A stretch of 24,179 nt of DNA from the IMG/VR virus record IMGVR_UViG_3300010354_000638, positions 1-24,179 of that record. The stretch is one strand, 5' to 3'. Under the pieces are notes generated by a model. The model was not told where the DNA came from, did no database searches, and worked only from the letters and a program-made list of their open reading frames with translations. Shown piece after piece: positions 7,446-15,422 of this stretch. The stretch comes from a virus. Both the position numbers and the translations under genes were made by a program. Every line of letters starts with the position of its first letter. Positions within the stretch are counted from its first letter, which is position 1.

Positions 7446-8576
7446 CTACCTTCCTCCCAAGTCAACTGGTTTAGCATATGTTAAACCATAGTTGCCAAGC
7501 CTAGGAAAACTTATCCTAGTATTCAAAGCGCCTTGAAGTACTTGCCCTGTAGAGTTTTGTCCCGTAGCTGCCTGCGCTAACACACTGTTAGTTAGACTAT
7601 ATACTTCATCTTTTATTCCAGATTTAGTTAAATTTTTGGCATTATTAATTAAATTCTTACCTTGAATTGCTACTCTTAAAATATCAGCCCCACTGAGATT
7701 ATCTTGACTAAGAGTACCTAAAATATCACTAGCACCAGCTACTAGACCGCCGGGTCCAAAAATACTTTTTGTACCTTTCCCGCTGACACTGATTGGGCTA
7801 GGACTGTTGTCATAAGCTAATTGTGTAAATCCTGGTTCAGTTTTAGTTATAGATCTATTGTTTTGATCGTAGTAAACTGCTTCATAGGCAAATGTAATTT
7901 TGGTATCAAGTAGTCTATTACCAGTGTTCTGATCTAGAGATCCTGGACTGTACTCGGTGATTAATGGATTAATAATAGTAATAGAATTAAACGTTCTTCT
8001 ATTAAGTAAGAATATTGTAATACTTTTTATAAAAGAATTTTTTTGTTGATTATTCAAGCCATAAGCGTAGGCTCTATCTTTATATTTGGTATCTTGAAAT
8101 GCCTCAGGCAAGGATTTGGCTGCTGTACTTACACCTGTTACTGTTCCGTCATATCTTGAATCTGCATAGTAGTACTGATAATAATTTTTCCAAAAATTGG
8201 CAACAACATTAGACATATCATCGTGAAAAACTATAGACATAGGAGAATAGTTAATTTTAGTTTGTACCAAAGATTTTCTATTATATTGATTTATAGTTTC
8301 AACGGGTATGCTGATTCTTGGCTGATCAACCTGTTTAGCTAATAGACCAAGTTTATTTTTACTTCTATTAAACCATTGGCTGTCTAAGTGTCCTATACCT
8401 TGCATCTCGTTATTGAGTGTGATTTCAATAAAATAACTCCAAGGAGCTTTTGGAGTTAGGTCGTAATTATTATTTTGATATAATCTCGCAGCGTGTCGAT
8501 AATCTTTTAGATATCCAACATCTCCGAATACGCCACCGGCAAAACTACTTAGAAAATTTGTAAAAGCATTAGACAT
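7446..8576 (-). CDS. Tail-tube-fold protein, probably baseplate tube initiator (gp48/gp54-like)
   Basis: A 376-residue protein. Residues about 40-250 show the tail-tube pattern also found in gp19: a first strand (PWSYFIEITL), then LAKQVDQPRISIPVETINQY, then INYSPMSIVFHDDMSNVV, and late strands ending in ITFAYEAVYYD. T4 gp48 (364) and gp54 (320) carry this fold and cap the baseplate hub, where they start tube polymerisation; the length here fits them better than gp19 (163 in T4). The C-terminal 120 residues are Gly/Ser/Asn-rich. Its own gp19 partner lies just upstream beyond a terminator. The ATG at 8576 has no Shine-Dalgarno sequence but a CATAAATA late box 5 bases upstream, so it heads a separate, possibly leaderless, operon. 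A specific choice between gp48 and gp54 cannot be made by eye. Confidence 0.8.
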   Translation of the reverse strand: MSNAFTNFLSSFAGGVFGDVGYLKDYRHAARLYQNNNYDLTPKAPWSYFIEITLNNEMQGIGHLDSQWFNRSKNKLGLLAKQVDQPRISIPVETINQYNRKSLVQTKINYSPMSIVFHDDMSNVVANFWKNYYQYYYADSRYDGTVTGVSTAAKSLPEAFQDTKYKDRAYAYGLNNQQKNSFIKSITIFLLNRRTFNSITIINPLITEYSPGSLDQNTGNRLLDTKITFAYEAVYYDQNNRSITKTEPGFTQLAYDNSPSPISVSGKGTKSIFGPGGLVAGASDILGTLSQDNLSGADILRVAIQGKNLINNAKNLTKSGIKDEVYSLTNSVLAQAATGQNSTGQVLQGALNTRISFPRLGNYGLTYAKPVDLGGR

Positions 8577-8581
8577 GCTTA

Positions 8582-8589
8582 TATTTATG
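8582..8589 (-). promoter_or_regulatory. T4-type late promoter box for the tube-initiator operon
   Basis: CATAAATA on the minus strand (one mismatch to TATAAATA) directly after the terminator at 8593-8624 and 5 bases before the ATG at 8576. By T4 geometry the transcript would begin at the A of the start codon. Confidence 0.65.
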
Positions 8590-8592
8590 AAA

Positions 8593-8624
8593 CAAAAAAG
8601 CCTGCTTTTTAGGCAGGCCTTTTA
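8593..8624 (-). terminator. Intrinsic terminator after gp19
   Basis: On the minus strand GCCTGC (8618-8613) pairs with GCAGGC (8605-8600) around a 7-base loop, extended by an A-run/U-run pairing across a one-base bulge, and ends in six U (8599-8594). It begins directly after the gp19 stop codon, so it closes the gp18-gp19 transcript. Confidence 0.85.
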
Positions 8625-9257
8625 TTAGATACCAGTCGCAAACGTTCTTAGGGTTCGACCTACATTGGCACCTATACCAACATTATTGCCAGCACCGTCA
8701 ACCTGTAGTGCATTATCGTATTTGATAGTCAATGTCATGTCAATAGGGTCACTACTGGCATAGTCAGCATTACTATAGACAGTGTTTTGTAGATAACAGC
8801 CAAAGAGTTCAAATGTTTCTAGAACTCTTATACTAGTATCACCGTTTCCACCATCCAAGATTTCAATTCTAGTTAGGAATTTGTAATCAATGCCGCTGGC
8901 AGCAGAAGCTTGTTCAAAAAAGTCAAACTGTTTCTGAATCTGCTCACCTACCAGTTTGCTGACAGCACCAGTTACATCATCTCTAACTAATAACTGAACA
9001 TCAGCCCATGTGTAACGACCGGCATAGTTAATCTTACTATTGTAGACATTAAGCTCAACATTTTCGAATGAAACGCCGGGTCTAGTCACATTCATAACCT
9101 GTTTAGTAAGTTCAGTAGTAGGTTTTGATATACCAAAATTTTCTAGTGAAACTCTAAATCTGTATTTTAGTTTAGGCATCAATAAACCTTGATTGGGCGA
9201 AGTTTGCCCGGAAGGTAGTGGTACCGTAAATCTACTTAAACTTGAAATTGTTGCCAT
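8625..9257 (-). CDS. 19: Tail tube protein (T4 gp19-like)
   Basis: A 210-residue tube subunit that stacks in hexameric rings to form the DNA channel inside the contractile sheath. Visible pattern: an N-terminal extension of about 28 residues, then KLKYRFRVSLENFG, TRPGVSFENVELNVYNSKI (the strand and loop that line the tube), TWADVQLLVRDDV, and a closing strand DPIDMTLTIKYDNA. T4 gp19 is 163 residues, so the N-terminal tail and a C-terminal tail after about 185 are extra. The ATG at 9257 has a good AAGGAGC and lies 11 bases after the sheath gene, so it is co-transcribed and co-translated with gp18, as in T4. Confidence 0.93.
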   Translation of the reverse strand: MATISSLSRFTVPLPSGQTSPNQGLLMPKLKYRFRVSLENFGISKPTTELTKQVMNVTRPGVSFENVELNVYNSKINYAGRYTWADVQLLVRDDVTGAVSKLVGEQIQKQFDFFEQASAASGIDYKFLTRIEILDGGNGDTSIRVLETFELFGCYLQNTVYSNADYASSDPIDMTLTIKYDNALQVDGAGNNVGIGANVGRTLRTFATGI

Positions 9258-9268
9258 TATATGCTCCT

Positions 9269-12200
9269 TTATCTTCCAGCTGCTATTTCGCCAGTATTCT
9301 TCAATCTTAACGGAATGTAAATAAATTCAACGGCCTTTACTGGTTCAACCGCTACATCCACATATAACTCATTTCTGTCAATTCTAGCAGGAGTATTATT
9401 AGTTTCATCACAAACTACTATGAAATCATATAATGCTCTTAAACCTACTAATTCTAATAAGAAACTTTCTGTTGATTGTTTAATTTCATTACGAGTTATT
9501 CTATCATTAGGTTCAAACAAGAATGGTCTTGCTAGTATATCTAGTTGACGTCTTAGATAGGCAACAAGTCTAGCTACATTAATACGATCTAATGAGCTGG
9601 TATTTCTTGCTCTGGTTTTTTGCCCCATAACAATCAGGCCAGCACCAGGAATAGTTGAGATAGGATTAATCTTTACATCTTGTAGTACATCTCTTAGACT
9701 TTGGGGAATAGCAGATTGTTGAAATTCTCCGTTTAATAGATATCCAACAGCAGTGGCATTATCTACACCACCCCTTCTTGTTCCTGCCGGTGCGAACCAT
9801 GGATAGCTTTTCTGATCGCTCAATGCCATTGTTCTTAAAATCATATGGCTAGGCGGTACTAAAATAGTGTTGCCAAGATTGTCATTAGTTACACCACTTG
9901 GATAGAACATGCCCATGTATTCGTCGTAGCTAACAGAACCTGCATCGTTATTATCCAAAGCAGTTGTACTAGCTCCCCATTGTCGTAGAGCAGTTCCGTT
10001 AGCAGGTAATCTAAACGGTGTATCACCTATTACAAAGGCAGTTAGTCCTCTTGATACATTAAATGCTATCATGTTCTGAATAGTTTCTGGGTATCCAGGA
10101 CAGGCTATTAAATTTGCTATCAAGGTATCAGTGTCTCTAATAGAAATATTTGTGTCTATCATTTCTTTGAATTTTTTGATCACATAACCCCTTTGGGACA
10201 TGCGTCCAAACATTCCACTGCCATCAGGGTGATTACCTGTTGCATTGACCCATCTTGAAGCTCTATAGGCTGTCTGTCCTGTAGATCCGTCCATTACCTG
10301 ACTATTGAATCTTATATTTGTTCCGTTATTAGCTAGAATGTTAATAGCATCTTTTTTGTACATTTTAACATTGTTGCCGCTTCGTCTAGTATTCCATAAT
10401 TTTATACCTAATGGATATAGAGCGGGATCCGGAGCGTCCGGATCAAGATAATCACTTGTCTGCAGATTTTTGATTGTAGCAGGAATTTCATCATATCCAT
10501 TAGAACTCCATCTAGCATCTGCAAATAACCATCCAGTTGGTGTAGTTGAATCTGCTGTATCTTGCTTGACCCATCTAGACAGTATTGCACTGTATACATA
10601 GATATTTTTACCATACATTTCAGGATCTGAAGAATCTATCCAAATATCCCCTTCTACTAGAGGAGTTCCGTCGCTTTGACCTGTGTTTATATCAGGTATA
10701 GTTGCGGTTATAATTGGACCGTTAGGACTGGTATTAGGATAAACATTTTTATATCCTTTCCATGTTACTCCATTATGGACCATGATATCTACTTCATCTA
10801 TAATAGACGAAAACCATAGCGCTCCATTAGCGGGTTCTTGTGTTGGTTGTAGATTTTGAAAAAATGTAGGTGTAGTCAGTAGATTTACCGGTTTCCAATT
10901 ACTGATTCTCAGTGTTCCCACAGAGCTTTGAGAACCAGTTGGATATATATTAGGTGCAAATGTATTTGTACCTAGGTTATAAAAACCAAGTGTGTTAAAA
11001 ACACTGCCAGTATCTATTAGATAAATTTCACCACCTTCAGTGTGTTCTAATTTTAGAATTCTAGTTGTAGGATTCCATTCTGACGTAATATGACTGAGTC
11101 CACTACCACCTATGGCTGTTGCAACCCCTGCTACTGTGCTTGTGGTTAAGGTAACAGTAACAGGATTTGAAAGAGAGCTAGATCCGGGTACACTTTGACG
11201 TAGAATAAAAGTTGATCCTACTGTCATTGTCACACCTGTGGGAACTTCTACGAATGAAGTTGTAGGGGCGCTTGTTGTTCTACGATAAACCTTAAAATTA
11301 GCCTCTCCTGGAAGTGGGCCTTCATCGGTGTTGTACTGAACAAAAATAGTGCCGGCAGGTATTTGACGCCCGCCTGATGAATCTAGAGTAGCTATCGCGT
11401 GTTGAGTAGTAGGAAATAGCTGTGGACTTGTTGCTTCCCAAGACAAACTGGTAGCATTCCATCGTTTTATACTCCAATTCGCTCCTTGATTCTGTCTAGT
11501 GGTTTTTAGGTATATACTACCTGTAGCATTTTCGTTAGTTGAAAAAGTTGGAAAGCTGAAATGTGCTCCAGCATGATAGCCTACACCCCCGTAAGTACCG
11601 CGGGTAAGTCCAAGTCTAGCTAACATAGCATCAGCTGTAGTTTGATTACCAGCTTGTCTTTCTATACGTATTTTTCCATCTGGAGACAATGGATTGCCGG
11701 CACTGCTGGCTGTTTGATCTGTGAACAAATGTAGCAGTCCACCTACATTTTTTGCACCAACACCCAAATTAGTCATAGCTACATTTATTTGAGTGCAAAT
11801 TTGATCTAGAGCAGTCACCGCTCCGCTTGTTATTGAAAAGTTGATTATTTGACTGTTAATTATTAACCCATCGCCGTTTTGCACTGTGCCTATGGTTGTA
11901 GAAATCACAGGCCAGCTTGATAGCCAGGTATTACTGGTAAAAGTTGGTTGAGCTGCTCCTGTTCTAAAACTTAATTCTCCTGCCTGAAAAGGATTCCCGC
12001 TACTAGGATCAAGTCTTACATCAACCCAAATATTATCCATGTTTTTATACCAGAGAGCATTATCAACATTATCATTTAGCATTACTAGACAATAATCACC
12101 TACCCTACCAAAACTTTGAGAAGGACGTTGTCTTACAACCGCCCCTATAGTAGAAGAAGTTAGGAAAGAAGCTGCATTTAAGTCATCTATAATAAGAGGT

Positions 12201-12679
12201 CTGCGATCTGTAAATGTCTTAGTAGCACGATTCCATTCTGCTATACCAAATTTAGATTCATTTGTATCTACCCAAAGAGAATTAGTAAGAGGAAGACCTG
12301 TAGGAGCTGAAGACTTAGGTTCAAGTTCTTGAAGATCAACATCTGCTCTTACAACGTAAGCTCTCGCACTAATACCCAAAAAGCTATAGGCTGCTTGCAG
12401 GCCATACTCATTCAATTCTCCACCATGAATAGGATTACCGTTTGAATCCTTGTAAAAATAAGGGGTACCAAATGTATCTGTTAGATCTCTTTGACTGGTT
12501 ATTGTCCAGACTTTTCCAACATTGATATCTGTAGTTCCAGATGCTGTGGTTGTTGAGGATGCGTTTCTTTTATTTCTTCTTGTTGCTACAAAAAGAATAG
12601 GGGTTGTTCCTGGAGCTGCTGAAAGATAAAAACTTTCATCGATAACTGTTACTTCTACTCCTGCTGATTGTAAGGCCAT
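9269..12679 (-). CDS. 18: Tail sheath protein (T4 gp18-like), greatly enlarged
   Basis: Contractile sheath subunit of 1136 residues against 659 in T4 gp18. The N-terminal core (about 1-125; GVEVTVIDESFYLSAAPGTT, DLTDTFGTPYF) and the C-terminal core (about 755-1136) are classic: YPWFAPAGTRRG (about 959-970), LARPFLFEPNDRITR (about 1049-1063) and VDVAVEPVKAVEFIYIPLRL (about 1107-1126), the strand that meshes neighbouring subunits. Between them lie about 600 residues of Ser/Thr/Gly-rich beta sequence, including Trp-bearing motifs such as LWVDTNESKFGIAEWN, LWYKNMDNIWVDVRLD, LWFSSIIDEVDIMVHNG and DIWIDSSDPEMY (from about 678). These extra domains should face outwards, as T4 domains I and II do. 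The ATG at 12679 has AGGAG and a late box at 12708-12715, giving a leader of roughly 20 bases. No frameshift or stop interrupts it. Confidence 0.95.
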   Translation of the reverse strand: MALQSAGVEVTVIDESFYLSAAPGTTPILFVATRRNKRNASSTTTASGTTDINVGKVWTITSQRDLTDTFGTPYFYKDSNGNPIHGGELNEYGLQAAYSFLGISARAYVVRADVDLQELEPKSSAPTGLPLTNSLWVDTNESKFGIAEWNRATKTFTDRRPLIIDDLNAASFLTSSTIGAVVRQRPSQSFGRVGDYCLVMLNDNVDNALWYKNMDNIWVDVRLDPSSGNPFQAGELSFRTGAAQPTFTSNTWLSSWPVISTTIGTVQNGDGLIINSQIINFSITSGAVTALDQICTQINVAMTNLGVGAKNVGGLLHLFTDQTASSAGNPLSPDGKIRIERQAGNQTTADAMLARLGLTRGTYGGVGYHAGAHFSFPTFSTNENATGSIYLKTTRQNQGANWSIKRWNATSLSWEATSPQLFPTTQHAIATLDSSGGRQIPAGTIFVQYNTDEGPLPGEANFKVYRRTTSAPTTSFVEVPTGVTMTVGSTFILRQSVPGSSSLSNPVTVTLTTSTVAGVATAIGGSGLSHITSEWNPTTRILKLEHTEGGEIYLIDTGSVFNTLGFYNLGTNTFAPNIYPTGSQSSVGTLRISNWKPVNLLTTPTFFQNLQPTQEPANGALWFSSIIDEVDIMVHNGVTWKGYKNVYPNTSPNGPIITATIPDINTGQSDGTPLVEGDIWIDSSDPEMYGKNIYVYSAILSRWVKQDTADSTTPTGWLFADARWSSNGYDEIPATIKNLQTSDYLDPDAPDPALYPLGIKLWNTRRSGNNVKMYKKDAINILANNGTNIRFNSQVMDGSTGQTAYRASRWVNATGNHPDGSGMFGRMSQRGYVIKKFKEMIDTNISIRDTDTLIANLIACPGYPETIQNMIAFNVSRGLTAFVIGDTPFRLPANGTALRQWGASTTALDNNDAGSVSYDEYMGMFYPSGVTNDNLGNTILVPPSHMILRTMALSDQKSYPWFAPAGTRRGGVDNATAVGYLLNGEFQQSAIPQSLRDVLQDVKINPISTIPGAGLIVMGQKTRARNTSSLDRINVARLVAYLRRQLDILARPFLFEPNDRITRNEIKQSTESFLLELVGLRALYDFIVVCDETNNTPARIDRNELYVDVAVEPVKAVEFIYIPLRLKNTGEIAAGR

Positions 12680-12707
12680 TTCTAACTCTCCTAAATGGGG
12701 TCAAGTT

Positions 12708-12715
12708 TATTTATT
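12708..12715 (-). promoter_or_regulatory. T4-type late promoter box for gp18-gp19
   Basis: AATAAATA on the minus strand (one mismatch to TATAAATA), 28 bases before the sheath ATG. Unlike several other late boxes here it leaves room for a leader with an AGGAG ribosome-binding site. Confidence 0.5.
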
Positions 12716-12737
12716 TTAAAAATGGTTTTTTTTGAAC

Positions 12738-12745
12738 TGTAAATA
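12738..12745 (+). promoter_or_regulatory. Possible late promoter box for the small HNH gene
   Basis: TGTAAATA on the plus strand (one mismatch to TATAAATA), 27 bases before the ATG at 12773, with purine-rich AAAAGGGAG and AAAAGGG in the leader. It lies close to the oppositely oriented gp18 box at 12708-12715. Confidence 0.4.
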
Positions 12746-12772
12746 TAGGAAAAGGGAGCTGAAAAGGGCACT

Positions 12773-13108
12773 ATGAGAAAACTTTGTACGATCTGTAAAC
12801 GAAAACCAGTGGCTATAAATTACGTAAAAGAGGGCAGAATATTTTACAGATCTAAATGTGATAGCTGTGCTAGAGGCGCTAAGTCTCTGAGACCTAAATG
12901 GCAGTTAACGGGTTATAAAAAGTCAAACAGATGTGATAAATGCGGGTGTACAAGTAGGTACAGTGAAGTTTTTGATGTATATCATATAGACGGAGATCTT
13001 AATAACTGTAGAATTACAAATTTAAAAACAGTCTGCGCTAATTGTCAACGTATCCTATTAATATTAGGCTTACCATGGAAGCAGGGAGATCTAACTCCTG
13101 ATCTTTAG
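12773..13108 (+). CDS. Small HNH endonuclease-like zinc protein
   Basis: A 111-residue protein on the strand opposite its neighbours. Two Cys4 zinc sites are visible: C5/C8 with C29/C32, and C54/C57 with C88/C91. The HNH-type core is the stretch YHIDGDLNNCRITNL (70-84), with H71 as the likely catalytic base and N83, and the second zinc site holding the fold. The canonical final His after the last Cys pair (CxxCH) is Gln here (CANCQ), so cutting may be weakened. Such free-standing HNH proteins are common in T4-like phages as homing endonucleases. It occupies the gap between gp18 and the dNMP kinase gene. Its last 18 bases overlap the end of the kinase gene tail to tail, which argues that it has been fixed there for some time. 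Confidence 0.85.
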   Translation: MRKLCTICKRKPVAINYVKEGRIFYRSKCDSCARGAKSLRPKWQLTGYKKSNRCDKCGCTSRYSEVFDVYHIDGDLNNCRITNLKTVCANCQRILLILGLPWKQGDLTPDL

Positions 13109-13738
13109 GATATCCTCTAGCTGCATGAATAATTGATCTACACTGGAGTCGTTATGAATGGTTTGGTCAATTTGTTGCCCTATCCAAGCTGTTTCGCTAG
13201 AATGGATATTTAGGTCATTCAATTTACTCTTAGCTATGGCCCAACCTAGATTAGATTCTCCAGAATTTACCAGCACCATATCGTCATACCATTCTGGTTC
13301 AGGTCCGCGTTTAATCCTAACGACCATGCCTCCTGCACTGTGAATGGCACGTATTTCATTGGCAAATCGAACATCGGAAATTACAATATTATCTGTAGTT
13401 TTTCTTATACGATTTTCTAGACTGGCTATCCAAATATCGTCGTGAAAACCGTGTCTACAGACTTCTGTTCCCCAATACTGTAAGATCCAACGTGGTGTAA
13501 GATGAGGAATTGATAGCCTGTTGGCCCACCATGTGTCCACTTTCTCTCTCCATTCACGGGCTTCTTTTGTTCTGCCTTCTAGTAGAACACGATCCCAACC
13601 AAAAACTGCGGCTGCTGCGTCTTTGAGGGTATTGGCAAAACTGTCACGTCTGAACCCGTGAAAATTCACAAGATAATCTGCGGCTGTATCTTTACCACAT
13701 CCTATGAAACCTACGAAACCAATTACGGTGTTAGACAT
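13091..13738 (-). CDS. 1: Deoxynucleoside monophosphate kinase (T4 gp1-like)
   Basis: Phosphorylates dNMPs to dNDPs to feed phage DNA synthesis; cytosolic. The 215-residue protein (T4 gp1 is 241) opens with a P-loop GFIGCGKDTAADYL (G10 to K16-D17), the G-x-x-G-x-G-K-D form typical of this kinase family. VISDVRFANEI (around 120-130) fits the second, Walker-B-like strand and RFxNE motif of gp1-type kinases. The central part, RWILQYWGTEVCRHGFHDDI, fits the nucleotide-binding lid region. The ATG at 13738 has AAGGAAA upstream, and a sigma70-like promoter lies at 13763-13790, unlike the late boxes around it. It sits alone among structural genes, flanked on both sides by HNH genes. Confidence 0.9.
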   Translation of the reverse strand: MSNTVIGFVGFIGCGKDTAADYLVNFHGFRRDSFANTLKDAAAAVFGWDRVLLEGRTKEAREWREKVDTWWANRLSIPHLTPRWILQYWGTEVCRHGFHDDIWIASLENRIRKTTDNIVISDVRFANEIRAIHSAGGMVVRIKRGPEPEWYDDMVLVNSGESNLGWAIAKSKLNDLNIHSSETAWIGQQIDQTIHNDSSVDQLFMQLEDILKIRS

Positions 13739-13762
13739 ACTGTGCTTTCCTTAATAATAAAA

Positions 13763-13790
13763 ATTATATACTAAGTTAGCTTAAGATCAA
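13763..13790 (-). promoter_or_regulatory. Sigma70-like promoter for the dNMP kinase
   Basis: On the minus strand TTGATC (13790-13785, 4 of 6 to TTGACA) and a perfect TATAAT (13768-13763) are spaced by 16 bases, and a leader with AAGGAAA follows before the ATG at 13738. This is host-type rather than late, in keeping with an enzyme of nucleotide metabolism needed early. Confidence 0.6.
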
Positions 13791-13798
13791 TGATTATT

Positions 13799-14605
13799 TT
13801 AGCCGATGTTAGAAAAGAAATCATTAAAAAGTTGTTCCTGTGTTTTGTCGCATCTCATACCTTTTGAATAATTTAACGACTTATCTAACATTCTTAAGTT
13901 CGTCCAATGTCCGATTATATAAGGGGGAATATTATCTCTAAATCCTTGCTGAATACTATAAATATGATCAAGGTCTATTTTACTTCTATTTAATCTTGTT
14001 GGATTTATTTTATCAAAATAATTTTTCCAACTTAATTTTGTAAAATAAACAACACGATCATAATATAATTGTCTTAAGCTTCTTAAGTGTCGCGGAGTTG
14101 CACCATTAGTAATATTTGCATCAGATAGTTTTTTCCTAATAATAAGATTTTTACTGGGATTGTCTACTCCATATTTTTTAATAAATGTTTGACGTTGTTT
14201 TTCTTTTTGTTCTTCTGTATATGTGTCTTTAGATCTATACTTTCTACCTTTTTTAACTGCAAGTATGTTTCCTTCTCTACGCTTTTGATTAATCTCTTCC
14301 GTAAAACTATTTTTAAAATCTCCTCGTAAATGCTGTCGTTTGATTCTTGCATTACGACTGGATGTTTCTAAATATCGATTTTCCCACCATTTAACTTCTA
14401 AGTTTGTAATAGGGCATTTAGGTATCTCCCATACATCAGTTAATATATGCCATACTCTTTGTTTAGGCATAGCATCATATGGTAAAAAATTAGTTTTTGC
14501 TAATATTTGATTCCATAACTCTGGATGAGTTTTGTATAAGTACCTAGTGGCCGATTTATTATAAGATTTATCATCGGCAATGATAGTTAAAAGTATATGT
14601 TTCAT
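13799..14605 (-). CDS. HNH homing endonuclease
   Basis: A 268-residue protein, very AT-rich compared with its neighbours. The C-terminal HNH core reads DLDHIYSIQQGFRDNIPP (211-228) and then IIGHWTNLRML, with H214, N236 and N245 in NYSKG as likely catalytic and metal residues; this is the arrangement of phage group-I-intron-like and free-standing HNH enzymes. The middle has a basic segment and KKYGVDNPSKNLIIRKKL (about 150-167), a DNA-binding NUMOD-like pattern common in phage endonucleases. These enzymes cut cognate loci lacking them and spread by repair. It has no Shine-Dalgarno sequence, but GATAAATA lies 5 bases upstream of the ATG. It separates gp13 from the kinase gene. Confidence 0.88.
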   Translation of the reverse strand: MKHILLTIIADDKSYNKSATRYLYKTHPELWNQILAKTNFLPYDAMPKQRVWHILTDVWEIPKCPITNLEVKWWENRYLETSSRNARIKRQHLRGDFKNSFTEEINQKRREGNILAVKKGRKYRSKDTYTEEQKEKQRQTFIKKYGVDNPSKNLIIRKKLSDANITNGATPRHLRSLRQLYYDRVVYFTKLSWKNYFDKINPTRLNRSKIDLDHIYSIQQGFRDNIPPYIIGHWTNLRMLDKSLNYSKGMRCDKTQEQLFNDFFSNIG

Positions 14606-14610
14606 ACTTT

Positions 14611-14618
14611 TATTTATC
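14611..14618 (-). promoter_or_regulatory. T4-type late promoter box for the homing endonuclease
   Basis: GATAAATA on the minus strand (one mismatch to TATAAATA) in the 30-base gap after gp13, exactly 5 bases before the ATG at 14605. Predicted +1 equals the A of ATG. Confidence 0.6.
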
Positions 14619-14635
14619 TTATCCTATTACATAAG

Positions 14636-15394
14636 TCAGCCTATAATGAATGAAATAGGATCGCTACCATCTTTGTAATTAATTAGGTCAAGTTCCAGCA
14701 TTTCTAGATCAGCCTTAGCTTCATTTTTTAATGATGTACCGTTAAGTTGTGTGCCGCCTTGAGGACTGGCAATAGTGGCAAATTTTTCTCTTGCCTCGCC
14801 TAGCATGAGTTTACATGTGGCCAATGAGTAGTCTTTTATCCATAACCCGGAGTAGGTATCTGCTAAAAGATTAATTTCGGGTTTGAAGTTATAGATCCAT
14901 AACAAAACTTCTTCTTCTCCTCTAGGCCTCTGCATGACAGTTAATTTTTTCGTAACATTATTAAATGTAAAATTAATTTCACTACCAAACATTTTACCAA
15001 CTAATTTTTGATAGCTGGCAAAAGCATAGTATGTAGCCAGTCCACCCATGTTAGAGCTACTGAGAAGATAGGTATTCGTATAGGCTAGGTTAAATGGTTC
15101 AAACAGAGTTCCACCATCCCCACCACCTGATCTTGATCCAATAGATCTACGGAATATCTGTCTTACCTCCATTATCTCATTAGGTAGTGTATATTCATTT
15201 ACATCATTCTTAAGACTAATAAAAGCATAGCTTTCTTCAGTTGAATTAGAACTTCTTTGTCTATATCTTTGCAGCGCACGGTCAATAGCTGTGTTATAGT
15301 GACTTAGATCTAGTTCTACATCTACCATGCCACCCCCTAGCATGTTTTTGACATATTCTATTATAGATTGACGAAGGTTGACTGTATCGCTCAT
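14636..15394 (-). CDS. 13: Neck / head completion protein (T4 gp13-like)
   Basis: A 252-residue protein (T4 gp13 is 309). The N-terminal helices (LRQSIIEYVKNML, then VELDLSHYNTAIDRALQRYR, residues about 7-46) follow the pattern of connector-adaptor neck proteins, where helices pack under the portal. A beta-rich middle (YAFISLKNDVNEYTLPNEI) and a helical C-terminal half (SLATCKLMLGEAREKFATI) follow. gp13 and gp14 close the filled head and form the site for tail joining. The divergent neighbour is gp14-like and the next gene gp15-like, so the T4 gene order 13-14-15 is kept but gene 13 is inverted. The ATG at 15394 has only a badly placed AGG and GCTAAATA 5 bases upstream. Confidence 0.75.
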   Translation of the reverse strand: MSDTVNLRQSIIEYVKNMLGGGMVDVELDLSHYNTAIDRALQRYRQRSSNSTEESYAFISLKNDVNEYTLPNEIMEVRQIFRRSIGSRSGGGDGGTLFEPFNLAYTNTYLLSSSNMGGLATYYAFASYQKLVGKMFGSEINFTFNNVTKKLTVMQRPRGEEEVLLWIYNFKPEINLLADTYSGLWIKDYSLATCKLMLGEAREKFATIASPQGGTQLNGTSLKNEAKADLEMLELDLINYKDGSDPISFIIG

Positions 15395-15399
15395 AGCCT

Positions 15400-15407
15400 T
15401 ATTTAGC
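15400..15407 (-). promoter_or_regulatory. Late promoter box for gp13, back to back with that of gp14
   Basis: GCTAAATA on the minus strand contains CTAAATA, a variant I recall being reported for late promoters in T4-like cyanophages. It is 5 bases before the gp13 ATG and directly abuts the plus-strand box at 15408-15415. Confidence 0.55.
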
Positions 15408-15415
15408 TATAAATA
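15408..15415 (+). promoter_or_regulatory. Perfect T4 late promoter box for gp14-gp15-Nudix
   Basis: TATAAATA on the plus strand, identical to the T4 late consensus, 7 bases before the gp14 ATG at 15423, in a 28-base divergent gap. No Shine-Dalgarno sequence is present between box and ATG. Confidence 0.75.
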
Positions 15416-15422
15416 GTTTATC

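Noticed and set aside
12680-12772. Small RNA or tRNA genes in intergenic gaps
   Set aside because: All gaps are short (under about 100 bases) and show promoter boxes, terminators or ribosome-binding sites, with no cloverleaf-like pairing recognised.
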